64,000 nt of DNA from Littorina saxatilis (GCF_037325665.1 NC_090254.1:19458835-19522834), one strand, 5' to 3'; shown: positions 11,106-22,469, counted from the stretch's first letter. Notes: generated by a model from the letters alone, not told the origin. Numbers and translations are program-made.

Positions 11106-11931
11106 ACATAAACTGAGCAAAAAAGTTATTGCACCCATTTGTGTACCCAACTAAAACATTCATTCCCGTGTCATTTTATTCAAACTTTATATGACATTCA
11201 AAGGCCCTTTACTTGGCTACCTGGCACGCTTTTCGGATCAAGGATTGCTGTTATAAGTATTACGTGACCGCCGCCGAAGTAAGGGTACCCCCAAAATCGA
11301 CCTGACAATAACGTCAGGTACCAATTAAAAAATCAACAAAAAATCAGAACAGGCTTAACCTGGCAAAGTTTAAAAAGGAGGAGAGAGTCAAATCAATTAT
11401 CTATTCAGAACAGGTTCTTTTGTTTTGCTATCTTGCATATCTCTTGTGAGAAAATGTAAGCTTTACGCCCTCACGGCAAAGCCATTTGGGGCATGTGAGA
11501 CGGGAAAACCCGGCTTTGTATACAAAAAGAAAAAGAAAAATGCAGGGGGGGGGGGGGGGGGGGGGGCGTAGGAGTTGTAGTCAGCTGGCTGCCGGCCGCT
11601 AGAGAACACCTGAAATGGGCTAGGGACTGGGTTGGGTTGTTTTTGGTCAGTGCTGAAATGGTTACTTTGTGGACTGTTGGTCGATCGGACACTGGGGCTT
11701 AATATTTTTGCATGCATGTTTTCGTGTTTTTATTACTAAGTTAGTGGAAGAATCTTTTGTAATGTATGTTTGATGGTGTATGCTTTTAATTAAGCGTTGT
11801 TGACTATGAATGTAGATGTAAATGCTTGTATAACTGTGTTTTAATTTTAAATGTGTCAAGCGCAAAGAGCATAATTGTAAAGTTATGATGTTGCGCTATA
11901 TAAATGCTCATTTATTATTATTTAAGTTATT

Positions 11932-12073
11932 GAGACATCCCCGTGCACTAAGGGATTTATAGAGCAAATCGAGAAAATTCTTTATTGAACGAAGCGCATA
12001 GCGCTGAGTTCAATAATTATTTTCGAGATTTGCTCTATAAATCCCTTAGTGCACTGGGATTGTTTCAATAACG
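11932..12073. repeat. Hairpin, arms about 60 bp
   Basis: GCACTAAGGGATTTATAGAG near 11945 is inverted as CTCTATAAATCCCTTAGTGC near 12033, with an AT-rich loop. It lies inside the TIR element and may be a small foldback MITE nested there. Confidence 0.8.
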
Positions 12074-13291
12074 ATATTGTCAGTACTGCCATAGAAAAAA
12101 GAAAATTCCAAACGCACATTTTGTAACGCGCATTTGAATAGGCATAACTGTGTGGTCAGGTCGTGTACAGTAAAGATCTACTTTTGTGTGGGGTGTCTCA
12201 AGTGTGTCGTGCTTTCGTCACACGCATTTTAATTTCTGTTGGTAAATTCCAGTGTAGCGTTAATCTGAACAGTGATGATCTTTCAGAGAGACCTCATTTG
12301 AACTCGGAGAAAGGACTGTGCTCTTCATTATTTGCGATTCGAAACCTCCAGTCGAGCTTCGACGGATTGACTGTGCGGAGTGACTCCCCTTGAATTGACT
12401 CGAAGCGGGACTCGACGGTTCGCACATTTTCAAAACAAATGTGGCATATTTCTCGTGTTGTATCTTCACTCATCGGGGAGTCTGATATTAAATATGAACG
12501 GTAAGAATGCTCTGAACCCTACACGTATTATATCCCCATCGTTTTTTCGTTCACATTTGCCCAACATGTTAATTTGCTGAGCGGGGTTAATGTCTGCTAG
12601 GCTACCTAGCTGGGCAATCGAACCACTGCAGTCTGCACTGAGTCTGCACGCATGAAGCAGGCTGGTAATAAGTCTTATATATGGTAAGAACGTTCTGAAC
12701 CTTACACGTTTTCGATTACGATTGTTCTTGCCTTGAAATAATAATTCGGAAACCATTCATTTACTGAACTGATGTAGTCGTATTTCTGTGTAGTCTGCTA
12801 CAGAGTCGATCGAGTCAGTCTTCCAAACTGGCCAAGCTGGTACGTTATCGGAATAACACTTGTGTTTTCTGTTAGCCGCTGGGAATTGTATACTAACTCA
12901 TCATTTGGTAATGTGGGTGATAAGCTACATGCCACTAACACGGCATATGAGAAGAATCTATGCAAGTCGGCGAAAATTAGATGAAACACAGCGGCTTCTA
13001 TTTTTAGATCACTGGCACTGGCACAGGCACATGCAATCTGTCAGAAAAAAACCCACTTCTGCTTTAATTGAGAAGCAGGGAATTTATGGTCATTTGGTAT
13101 TGTGGAGAATATAAGCTACATGTCATTAATTAATTCTGAGGATGAGAGCACAGTCTCGCTTAGGCAAAGGGCGGAAGAATACGCTCTGTGGAAAAGTTAG
13201 CGCACTCCAAGAGTGCGCTAACAGTTTTAGCGCATCGCCATTAGCCAATCAACTGGTTCACATCAGTCATGTGACACCAGTACTTACTGAC

Positions 13292-13292
13292 A

Positions 13293-13332
<40 letters not shown>
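13292..13332. repeat. (TTA)n microsatellite
   Basis: About 13 repeats of TTA lie near the right end of the TIR element. Confidence 0.95.
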
Positions 13333-13335
<3 letters not shown>

Positions 13336-13604
13336 GCATATACAGTTTCAATGAAATGACACGGGAATGAATGTTTTAGTTGGGGTATGAAAATGGGTGC
13401 AATAATGTTTATAATGATATAATTCAATTGCAAAATGTTACGTAACTATTGCATCACTGCAAAAGTGTGCGTAAATGTTGCATTTTCAGGTATCTTGGGC
13501 ATTTTTTGCAAAGTCCCTGCAAAAATGAGGTCTCTTTTTGCGCCAAGTCACAATTTATTTATGTTGAATTAATTTTGCATATTGTGGTTTGCTCCATAAC
13601 CAAG

Positions 13605-13817
13605 GTAACCGGCTTCCGGCTCATCTACTTCACGCTCAAGTGCAGCTTCCAGGAGCTGCTGCTGGTGTTCATGCTGCTGGGCTTCCTCACCATCTTCTTT
13701 TCCACCACGCTCTACTACGTAGATGACGGTGTATGCATCGAATCCATCCCGCACGGCATGTGGTTCGCCCTCACCACCATGACCACTGTAGGCTACGGAG
13801 ACATCGTTCCTAAGAAG
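13605..13817 (+). CDS. Shaw-like: Gene A exon: S4-S5 linker, S5, pore helix, selectivity filter
   Basis: The 71 codons run from VTGFRLIYFTLKCSFQELL (S4-S5 linker and S5) to the pore helix GMWFALTTMTTVGYGD and end DIVPKK before GTGGGT. TTVGYGD is the intact K+ selectivity filter. The residue equivalent to Shaker 449 is Val (GYGDIV), which predicts weak external TEA block, unlike the Tyr of vertebrate Kv3. The turret is short (YYVDDGVCIESIPHG). Only 3 of 71 residues and 6 of 213 bases differ from gene B's exon. The acceptor CATAACCAAG has a poor pyrimidine tract but is conserved in both genes. Downstream the donor is repeated many times (see 13818-14470). Confidence 0.95.
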
Positions 13818-14470
13818 GTGGGTCACATGTGGTACAAAACGTGTGGAAGCGAACAATGCAGTGCGGTTAGTTTCTCCACCGAGACATCGTTCTAAAGGAG
13901 GTGGATCACATGTGGTACGAAACGTGTGGAAGCTAACAATGCAGTAGGAGACATTGTTCCTAAGAAGGTGGGTCAGCTTTTGTACGAAACGAGCAAACAA
14001 TGCAGGGTGATTATTTTCTCCACAGAGACACCGTTCCTAAGAAGGTGGGTCACATTTTGTACGAAACGAGCAAACAATGCAGGGCGATTATTTTCTCCAC
14101 AGAGACACCGTTCCTAAGAAGGTGGGTCACATTTTGTACGAAACGAGCCTACAAATACAATGCAGGGCGATTATTTTCTCCACAGAAACATCATTCCTAA
14201 GAAGGTGGGTCATATTTTGTACGAAACGAGCGAACAATGCAGGGCGATTATTTTCTCCACAGAGACACCGTTCCTAAGAAGGTGGGTCATATTTTGTACG
14301 AAACGAGCGAACAATGCAGGGCGATTATTTTCTCCACAGAGACATCATTCCTAAGAAGGTGGGTCACATTTTGTACGAAACGAGTTTCTCAACGGAGACA
14401 CGGTACTTCAGGTGGTGGTTCACATGTGGTACGAAACGTGTGGGAGCGAACATTGCAATGCGGTTAGTTT
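13818..14470 (+). repeat. 77/83-bp tandem repeat carrying copies of the exon 3' end and splice donor (gene A)
   Basis: CCTAAGAAGGTGGGT, the junction of the pore exon and intron, recurs at about 13808 (true site), 13959, 14036, 14113, 14196, 14273 and 14350. Degenerate units lie near 13893 and 14408. Spacing is 77 bp, with one 83-bp step. Each unit also holds TACGAAACG and TTTCTCCAC-GAGACA. The unit is not a multiple of three and read-through meets a stop at 13893-13895. Confidence 0.95.
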
Positions 14471-15343
14471 CTCCACAGAAACACCCTTACTAATGTAAGC
14501 TGGGAGGTTAATTCACACGGAAGTTTGCTCGAAAATCTGTAGAAAACGTGAATTGGGTTCTCAGCTTTTGCAGGTACTTTGAGCACCATATAATCACTGA
14601 ATGATGTCCATTTTGTCAATGTCATCCACTTTCTTGCAATAAAGTGATAATTTTTAAAGTGAAGCGATTTCGGGTCTCTGCCAGGTTTGAATGGTGGGAT
14701 TAAAAATTAGCCAGAAATCAACTATGTGTCTGTTTCTGTTACGAAACTGAGAACATTGAGAGTTGCAAGTACAATTCTGAACGCCTAATGGCCAGCTGAT
14801 CGGAATAACTGTACTTGATGTTTCATCGAGTTTGGCAACTGTCTGATGTGGATATGTGCGATGCTGGACTAATGGGGGATAGTGGAGAGTAATTGAAGTA
14901 TTCGAAAACGTCAGGGAATAGTACCAGAACGCACACAGACTATTGGTTTGGCCATCTGTTTTTATTGTGCACAGAGAAACACTTCACAAATTATCAAATG
15001 CAATTTTATCAGAATGCGATGTCAAGGCCGGCAGTGACACCACGCACATGGTGATGACTTTGGATCCACTGCGGGTAGACTTATCCTTCTTGTTTGGCGA
15101 TAACAAGGAGTGATGTATCTTGGTGATTACCAGAGAGCTTTGTAGAAACAATCTTTTGTACTTTGTGACTCTAAAAAGACTCCACTTTATCAAAATATGA
15201 TGTCATTGCTTGATCTCAGCTCACAGCTTAGTGTCTGGAGTAATTTAGTCTGGGCTAGACTAGTGGTGATGAGGGGGGCTGACGTTCGCGGGACTGAGAT
15301 GCTGCATGGCCATTAATCATGATCAACTGTTCCTTGTTCCCAG
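14471..15343 (+). other. Gene A intron before S6 exon
   Basis: No gene is seen. About 14735-14990 is an inverse-orientation relative of 900-1320. About 15190-15275 is the end of the repeat family ending AGTCTGGGCTAGACTA, also seen at 47440-47520 and in part near 29290. The acceptor tract TTCCTTGTTCCCAG lies at the end. Confidence 0.55.
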
Positions 15344-15661
15344 GCCGGAACCAAAGTGGTGGGGTCAGTGATGGCCGTGTTCGGCATCATCATGATGTCC
15401 ATGACCATGCCAATCATGGTGTCCAACTTCAACGCTCTCTACATCAACGCCGTGGTGGGTCAGCCAACCGCCATTGAGAAGGCGCACGAGCAGATCGGGA
15501 ATACCGGCTCCACGGAGTCTGATGCGGAGAACGGTCTTGAAGAAGCAGCGGAAGGGGAGACTTCAGGTCTAGAAGCTGCTAAAGAAAGGTGCGCCAAATG
15601 CTGCCTTAGCCTGCGTGCGTGCCTGTCGCGAGCGTGCAAAGTTGCCTGCCCTCCTGCTGAG
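15344..15661 (+). CDS. Shaw-like: Gene A exon: S6 and proximal C-terminus
   Basis: The exon follows TTGTTCCCAG, ends before GTAGGT and is 106 codons in phase 0. S6 reads AGTKVVGSVMAVFGIIM then MSMTMPIMVSNFNALY. The gating glycine (FG) and the SNFN end are conserved, but the PVP kink motif of most Kv channels is TMP, so only its last Pro is kept. The tail starts with an acidic stretch (about residues 45-80) followed by a Cys-rich basic segment with six Cys in 20 residues (CAKCC, RACLSRACKVAC), a possible palmitoylation or metal-binding site. The corresponding exon of gene B lies outside the window. Confidence 0.93.
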
Positions 15662-15960
15662 GTAGGTTGTTAGTTGTCTATACTACCTGTCCGAAAAAAA
15701 AAGACTTGGTAGATGCGTTTGAGTGCAGAGTGTATTGTACGACCAGATGTATGCATTGGAAGGCCATCCATTTCCCAACCATAACTAGCAAACATTTTTG
15801 TTCACCTAGCTTGTCTCCTAATGACGTTATGGCATGCTGAACGGTGTAGGTATCATTCTTCTCACAAGCTATTAAAGACGGTTTTGATGCCTTTTTTTCG
15901 TGGGTAATGAGACAAACAAAACGGTGTAACACCCCGTTCTGACCCCTACCAGGAAGTGGC

Positions 15961-15962
<2 letters not shown>

Positions 15963-16011
<49 letters not shown>
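15963..16011. repeat. (TG)n microsatellite
   Basis: About 24 TG units lie just inside the left end of the TIR element. Confidence 0.97.
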
Positions 16012-16014
<3 letters not shown>

Positions 16015-16833
16015 CATATGATATAGGATTTATTTGTGATAATTACAAATAGCAATACTCTGGTGACAATTATGTTGGCTTTTAAGAGTAACAGAACGTT
16101 TTCGAAATCTTTTGTCACTTTGTGGTGGAAGTATTACATTTATTTCGATTTTTCTTTTTCTTTATCAATATTACATTTGTCACAGGTATATAAAATCTTG
16201 AAAATCTCCAAAACCGTTTGTAAATCTGGGTAGGTAGATCATTACATGAAATGACGTAAGTGCCTTTTGTTGATAGGTAAATGTATATCTTCTATATCTA
16301 TATACGCTTGTGTGTGTCTGTCTGTCTGTCTGTGTGTTCACGATTCACGGCCAAAGTTCTCGATGGATCTGCTTCAAATTTGGTGGGCATATTCAAGTAG
16401 ACCCCGGACACAATCGTGGAAAATTTTGAACACGAGCGTGCTCTCAGCGCGCAGCGCTGAACCGATTTTGGTTTTTCTGTACATCCATTCCCAGTAACTC
16501 TTCCTTATCTTCTCCAGTGTTTTGCGCGTTTATCTCCCTTCCTTCGTACGGTGCGTTCGCCGGCGTACACCCGGAGGTATAACTTGGGCAATCACAAGTT
16601 CAGATCCCTTCACTGTCAAAAACGTTTGTCGAAGTTTTTTTTTCTCTCTCTGCCTTTTATGTATTTCTTGAACTCTCATTCTTGTATTTAAATTATTTTT
16701 ATTCATTGCAAAGATTTTGAGTGATGTATTGATAAATAGAGAATACTACATGGCTTGCTGTGTCCCACCAGATTTACACGAGTTTTTTGTTTAAACATTG
16801 AACTGCGAGCGAAAGCGAGCTGTTCACTATTTG

Positions 16834-17340
16834 AACAAGAGGCGAAGCCTTCAAGACTCACGTAAGAAATCGACAAACAGTAACACAAACTCAATCACTC
16901 CGTCACACACACACACACACACACACACAGTAAGCATTGATAGGTGACACTGTGCAAGAAAGCGAGACACTAGATCTAGATCTGTCTGTCTGCATGTAGC
17001 CTACTTACAGGGACACGACTGCCAACTAGTCTCGGCCCGCTCAAAATAACAATGACCGAGACTTTCAGTAATTCCTTCGCGTGACGTCTAACCCTCTTAC
17101 GTCATAATGTGACGTCTTCAAATGACGAAATGTTAAAGTTTCTACCACAGACATACACACGCACAAACAAACACACACACACACGCACACACGCACAGAC
17201 AGACAAAGTTACGATCGCATAGGCTACACTTACGTGAGCCAAATCTGGTACGACACAGCAAGCCATGAAGTATTCTGTTTATCCTACATACTGTACTTAC
17301 GTGTATTTTACTGAAAATGTCCTGCATTCGAGGCAGCTAA
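16834..17340 (+). repeat. Dispersed repeat with GAGGCGAAGCCTTCAAG
   Basis: GAGGCGAAGCCTTCAAG, CACGTAAGAAATCGACAAAC and, later, GTTAAAGTTTCTACCACAGA recur at 25319-25475 and 26027-26170. It carries (CA)n tracts. The family is unnamed by me. Confidence 0.6.
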
Positions 17341-18683
17341 ATTGAAGACGCTTGTTTTGGAACCTCGATCTCTTCTAAAGCCTCGTGCAATCTATTACGT
17401 CAAAGCAAAGAAACGTCACTCTGAAAGTGTGGCGTGACGTGTTAGTTCTAAAGATTCATCGAGGGTAATTAGCGAGCGCAATTTTTTTTCTTCTATAATG
17501 ACGTTTGTCTCGGTGACGTTGGCATCATAAGCAGTGGAAAAACAGGTCCCTGCCAGACTTGCTTGACATGACCTCATTTACATGATATACACACGTGTGA
17601 TTTGAACGATTATTATCTCACGGGTGTCTCTCTCACGTATGTAGGATAATCAAATTTATTAAAAGATTTCATAATTTTTAAGAACTTCCAGTGAACGATT
17701 TCCCATAATCGCCAGTCCTATTTTCAGAATCATCGGCTTTTGTGAAAAGCCCGATGGGCGATTGCATCACCGCGCGTTACCTGCATATAATGGTGGTTAG
17801 CTACTTCTAAATAATGCACATCTGCATTTGTGCAATAATACTAGTTTGTGTGAAAATGACACGCTGTAAACGCGGTGGAGTGTGTCCGTGCGTGCGTGCG
17901 TGTGTGTGTTTATGCGTGTGTGTGTATTTTTATTTTGCTTGTGTCTAAGGCAGTTTTCATGGTACATTTTTTCATTTTTTTTCAAAGGAAAGCAGTTGTT
18001 CTTGTTCTTTTTATTCATCTCTTTTTCCCATAGTCCAGCAGCATGTGTGAAAAGTCAGTAAGGCCCTGATAACTGGACACGAGGGTTCAGTGCAGGTGAC
18101 TCGCTTGTGGCTCACCAATCAATGCACCTCGGGTCAAGCGCTAACCCCGTGTACCACCTCGGACACACACACACACACGCTTACACACACACGCACATGC
18201 ACATGCACACACACACACACTTCACCGTGTAAGTACAGAAGGGGGGGGGGGGGGGGAGTGCCAGGGTCCCTAAAGGTGAAAATCAGGTTGGGGCCCTTTT
18301 GAGATGGGGATTGGACAGTACGGTGGAGGCTGAATACAGTATTATATTATGTGGGCCATCCGAGGTAATCCCCCTGGGAGCCACTTCGGAGTTCAAAAGT
18401 GGCCCCCGGGGTCCAGTTTGGGTCACAAAAATGGCCCTTCCAGGTTAGGGTCAGAACGGGGTGCTACACCGGATCATTTCAGTAACTCCTCAACGCATTG
18501 CCTTCACACTTTCGGTGAGTTGTGCTAACACATGTTGTAAAATATGACTGAAACGATGAAAGCCCTCGGGGCTACGTGCACCAGGAAATGATAAGCACAT
18601 TACCTTTAAAAGAGAGGTACCGTTTTACAACCTTCTCAAGTTACCTTGCTACCATGCACGACTGCGCAACGCTCTGTTTGCAG

Positions 18684-19049
18684 AAAAGCAAGTCCGCCTC
18701 CGACGCAGAAGAAGAGCGCAGAACATTCAGCGGGGACGAAGCGGACGACGAAAGCGACTCCGGCAACTCCAGCGCAGACGACATTGAAGAGTACTTCATC
18801 AATCGCTGGAACAGGTCTCCGAAGGTCTCCCCTTGCCCGGGAGTACCGGTGTACCATGACCGTTCGAGTAAGGAAACCGTGGCCACGCGTCGTCTGCTGC
18901 TGTCCAAGGTTTGTGACACAGCGTGTGAGGAGTACAAGGCCGTTGGACTTTCGAGGCGCCGTTTTGCTGTCATTTCAGACGGCGTATCATTGCTGCACGA
19001 GCATTCCAAGGGCGACGACTCCAACCATGGGACATTTGACCAAGAGTAG
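18684..19049 (+). CDS. Shaw-like: Gene A last exon: distal cytoplasmic C-terminus and stop
   Basis: The exon follows CTCTGTTTGCAG and joins in phase 0 to the S6 exon. It encodes 121 residues and TAG at 19047-19049. The segment is acidic and Ser-rich at first (DAEEERRTFSGDEADDESDS), then has DDIEEYFINRWNRSPK, a basic RRLLLSKV and RRRFAV, and ends HGTFDQE. I recognise no domain. Several Ser/Thr next to acidic residues are casein-kinase-2-like sites. The alternative that 18576-18683 is also coding is less likely because the acceptor lies at 18683. Confidence 0.85.
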   Translation, partial: KSKSASDAEEERRTFSGDEADDESDSGNSSADDIEEYFINRWNRSPKVSPCPGVPVYHDRSSKETVATRRLLLSKVCDTACEEYKAVGLSRRRFAVISDGVSLLHEHSKGDDSNHGTFDQE

Positions 19050-19074
19050 ACTGTGCCTTTTGCTGCTGGCGTAG

Positions 19075-19854
19075 TTTTTGACTCACATGCGAAGCAAAAG
19101 TGAGTCTATGTACTCACCCGAGTCGTCCGTCCGTCCGTCCGTCCGGACGTCCGGACGTCCGTCCGTCCGTCCGTCCGGAAAACTTTAACGTTGGATATTT
19201 CTTGGACACTATTCAGTCTATCAGTACCAAATTTGGCAAGATGGTGTATGATGACAAGGCCCCAAAAAACATACATAGCATCTTGACCTTGCTTCAAGGT
19301 CAAGGTCGCAGGGGCCATAAATGTTGCCTAAAAAACAGCTATTTTTCACATTTTTCCCATTTTCTCTGAAGTTTTTGAGATTGAATACCTCACCTATATA
19401 TGATATATAGGGCAAAGTAAGTCCCATCTTTTGATACCAGTTTGGTTTACCTTGCTTCAAGGTCAAGGTCACAGGAGCTCTTCAAAGTTGGATTGTATAC
19501 ATATTTTGAAGTGACCTTGACCCTGAACTATGGAAGATAACTGTTTCAAACTTAAAAATTATGTGGGGCACATGTTATGCTTTCATCATGAGACACATTT
19601 GGTCACATATGATCAAGGTCAAGGTCACTTTGACCCTTATGAAATGTGACCAAAATAAGGTAGTGAACCACTAAAAGTGACCATATCTCATGGTAGAAAG
19701 AGCCAATAAGCACCATTGTACTTCCTATGTCTTGAATTAACAGCTTTGTGTTGCATGACCTTGGATGACCTTGACCTTGGGTCAAGGTCACATGTATTTT
19801 GGTAGGAAAAATGTGTAAAGCATGTGAGTCGTATGGGCTTTGCCCTTCTTGTTT
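19075..19854 (+). repeat. Dispersed repeat beginning about 25 nt after gene A's stop; rich in TCAAGGTCA
   Basis: It starts TTTTTGACTCACATGCGAAG and ends GTATGGGCTTTGCCCTTCTT. A shorter copy lies at 51733-52169. (GTCC)n follows the start. Exact TCAAGGTCA or its inverse occurs near 19294, 19457, 19512, 19613, 19766 and 19782. Gene A's 3' UTR must run into this repeat unless it ends within 25 nt. Confidence 0.85.
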
Positions 19855-19856
19855 AA

Positions 19857-19960
19857 AGAAAGAAGAAATACAAAACAAGTCGCGTGACGCAAAATTACTA
19901 CATTTAGTCAATCTGTCGAACTCACAGAATGAAATTGAACGCACTGCACTTTTTTTTTTT
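19857..19960 (-). repeat. Fragment of the ACAAGTCGCG element
   Basis: ACAAGTCGCG, ACTACATTTAGTCAA and GAACTCACAGAATGAAA match the end of the element at 40771-41614. The rest is missing or too diverged. Confidence 0.75.
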
Positions 19961-20811
19961 ACGAAGATAATATAGCTTCGGGATTCTCCACAGCAAGGAA
20001 ATCGGTGACACTTCACGTGAAAAACACACTGAGATGGACAAGCCAGTAAAGCCCGGTAGCAATGGCGCTTCACAGCACAGCGCGTTTTTGCTATTCTGTG
20101 TAACTTTCTGAGCTTGTTTTTAATCCAAATAACCTAATACACCACTAAACAGTTCCGCGGCCATTGCGACAGTGCGCATGCGTAGCATTTTTTCGAGTAA
20201 ACAACGCGTCGTGCTAGCTTCTCAGCAACTTGAAACATGTGCGATTTGAGCGAGATTTCCATCCAGACTGTGGAGCACTGAAGCATCGAAAACCTTGTCG
20301 TGTGTACGGAAAACGAGTGTGGAAGGTGCACACGAGGAACTTGTAGCTAGGTAAGTTTTATTTCTTTCGTTATTTACTCTTTGCAATGATGCGATGTGTT
20401 GTTCATTCCCAAGAGGCAAGACCGGTTTTCCGCCCTGTAAGTTGTAACACTAACAGTAACTTAGTAAGTGCTCTCTCTTCAGATACGCTTAACTTTTCAG
20501 TTGATTAAAGTCAAAAACTTGAATAAGTGCCGTTGATCTGTCCACGGAATCTAACTTATTATGAAGCATAACTATATTCCGATTCGTGATGCATAGGCTA
20601 CATGTTGCGATAGTGTATGCAAAAGTTTTCCATTTTCAATCTGACGTGTGGGTAAGTTGCCACTGCCAGTTTGTATAGCTGCTAAGCTTACCTCAGGCTG
20701 AGTCAGTGAGTATTTTGTACGTTTACATACAAAATGGTGATGAGGGGGAAAAAGAATGCCTTCCACAGGTGCGAAAAACTGTGATTTGATCTCAAGGCCT
20801 TTTTGTTTCAG

Positions 20812-21063
20812 AGCTTTTCCTGCTTTGGAACTTGGGAGATGGGATTCCTGTCGACCGTGAAGCAGAAAATGCAGAGAAGGTGCTTCTTCGGGAGTACAAG
20901 CAGAAGTTGTATGTGAAAGGGGTGCTTTATCCTGATCCATTCATCATCACAACTGGATTGAAAGGCAGCAAGATGGGCGATTCCTGTGGCCAAGCGTCTT
21001 CATCGCCGGCTGCCTGTGAGTGTGAGCTCGACCTCGTGCATCGCCTCGTCAACGAGTTTTAAG
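20812..21063 (+). pseudogene. Exon-like frame in the ISL2EU-type element, plus strand
   Basis: An acceptor TTTTGTTTCAG precedes an open stretch with DREAENAEKVLLREYKQKLY and DLVHRLVNEF, ending TAA at 21061. The next codons (GGKAYKNK) look like a continuation of element proteins in which an LxxEYxxGKAY-like stretch is common, so the stop may be a lesion. It lies opposite in strand to the THAP pieces. The function is unassigned. Confidence 0.35.
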
Positions 21064-22466
21064 GAGGAAAGGCTTACAAGAACAAGGTAGGAAACCTCTC
21101 TACTTTTTTAAATAAGTCATATTTGCACTTCTTTACTTTTGAAAAAGAGAATGGTTCAAGTTGAATTGCAAGATGGCAGTGCAGCCTAACAACATTTTGG
21201 TTTCAGTGAACAGGGAATGTGTCAAAATCTGAAAAACCAGCATACTAGTATTAATACACACTAAAATTATGCCTGTCGCTGTCATATACATATAATTTTT
21301 GAAAAGTGCAGTGATAGTGATACAGTTAATCAGCAATGACTGAACCGACTTTCTAAATTCAGGGATGATCAAATCATCTGACTAATGGCCAGGGGCGAGT
21401 ACAAAAAATCCGCTGTGCTAGTTAAAACCGCTTGGCAACTCGCCTGGTTGGCTAGTGAAAATTCTCGTCAAATGCAACACTTCTGGTTGTATACTCTAGT
21501 TTCAAAACGTTATATAAACAATGCAGTTATAGCAACTGTGGTTTGTACCCGGCAAGCAATTCTTTTTGGTGGACTGGACTTTCTTGAAATGACTCACCTG
21601 TCTGGCAAGTTAAGATTTTGAGATCTGGCCATCCCTGCAACTGTCTTAATTTTGCAATGCTCTTCATGCAAGTTGCACTCAAATTTGTGAGCAATTTGTT
21701 ATGTACAACTTGGTATAAATTGTCCTAAATGATGCTTTAGTAAAAGTTGTTGTCTCCTTTCTTTCTCATATTGATTATTTTCTTTTTTTCTCCCTTTTGG
21801 CAGTGTTTTGACCATATGCAACAGGCTGCGAGTCATTTTGGAGGAGGAAGCCCCTGATTGCATCTTTGTCAAAACCAGAAAGAGACTTCTACCTGTCTCC
21901 AAGAGTCAGCCATCACAACCACCTGTTACCCAGAGCCAGCCATCACAACCTCCTGTTCCCAAAGTAATCCAATTGCCCGTTTTGATACAGGCAGCAACAG
22001 GATGCACTTAGGAGGAGGAACTAGTAGAAGTAGGGAAAGCGGTATTAACAAAACAGCTTTTTCCTCTTAACTATGAAACCACACAGATAAACAAGGAGAG
22101 CAACCCTTCCACAAAGTAAACAATCCTGACGACTCTAATAATTTCAACAATTTGTCAACTCATGTAAAAGCTTTGCCAGATCCAGGCATTAAGCTCTACT
22201 CGTTACACATGTAATGGGCAGAGCAACATTGTTGAACAGCTGCTTCATTTCTGTAAGTTTTCAGCCTGAAAGGTAGTAGGGTGGGTCGCATCTAAAATAT
22301 GAATGTTTGTCTTGTCAAAACCTATGTAAATTTTCCTACATTTTAAGACTCCCTCTTTTTCTGTAGTGGATTTTTTTTTATCAGATTATTGTTTGGAGTT
22401 CTGAAAAGGAAGGCTCCTGTGTACACCATTATAGATATGACTTTTACTGTACTACATTTGTGTTTT

Positions 22467-22469
<3 letters not shown>

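Larger units (their letters stand above)
11118..13413. mobile_element. DNA element of about 2.3 kb with about 70-bp TIRs
   Basis: The left end (11127-11195) contains TTATTGCACCCATTT and AACATTCATTCCCGTGTCA, and the right end (13338-13405) is its inverse. The insertion splits the ATTGCATCA repeat array, and gene B retains the unsplit site. The interior is AT-rich with a duplicated GGTAAGAAYGYTCTGAACC segment (12510, 12682) and no recognisable transposase, so it is probably non-autonomous. A G-run lies at 11546-11566. Confidence 0.8.
15921..18473. mobile_element. Element of about 2.55 kb with short TIRs in gene A's last intron
   Basis: CGGTGTAACACCCCGTTCTG at 15921 is inverted at the right end (CAGAACGGGGTGCTACACCG, to 18473), and a similar GTGGCC segment follows inside both ends. 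The interior is a patchwork: (TG)n at 15963-16011, a repeat at 16250-16600, a GAGGCGAAGCCTTCAAG repeat at 16834-17340, and (CA)n and G runs near 18160-18256. No transposase frame was recognised. Confidence 0.6.

Noticed and set aside
13569-14000. Minus-strand frame opposite the gene A pore exon (and 62982-63269 in gene B)
   Set aside because: It is a shadow of a conserved exon on the other strand. The plus-strand frame has clear Kv motifs.
13926-14467. Series of plus-strand frames of 63-76 codons
   Set aside because: They are produced by the donor-bearing tandem repeat in successive frames and are not a protein repeat family.
18576-18683. Upstream extension of the last gene A exon from MHQEM
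   Set aside because: CTCTGTTTGCAG at 18683 is a good acceptor in the right phase, and the upstream residues look like translated intron.
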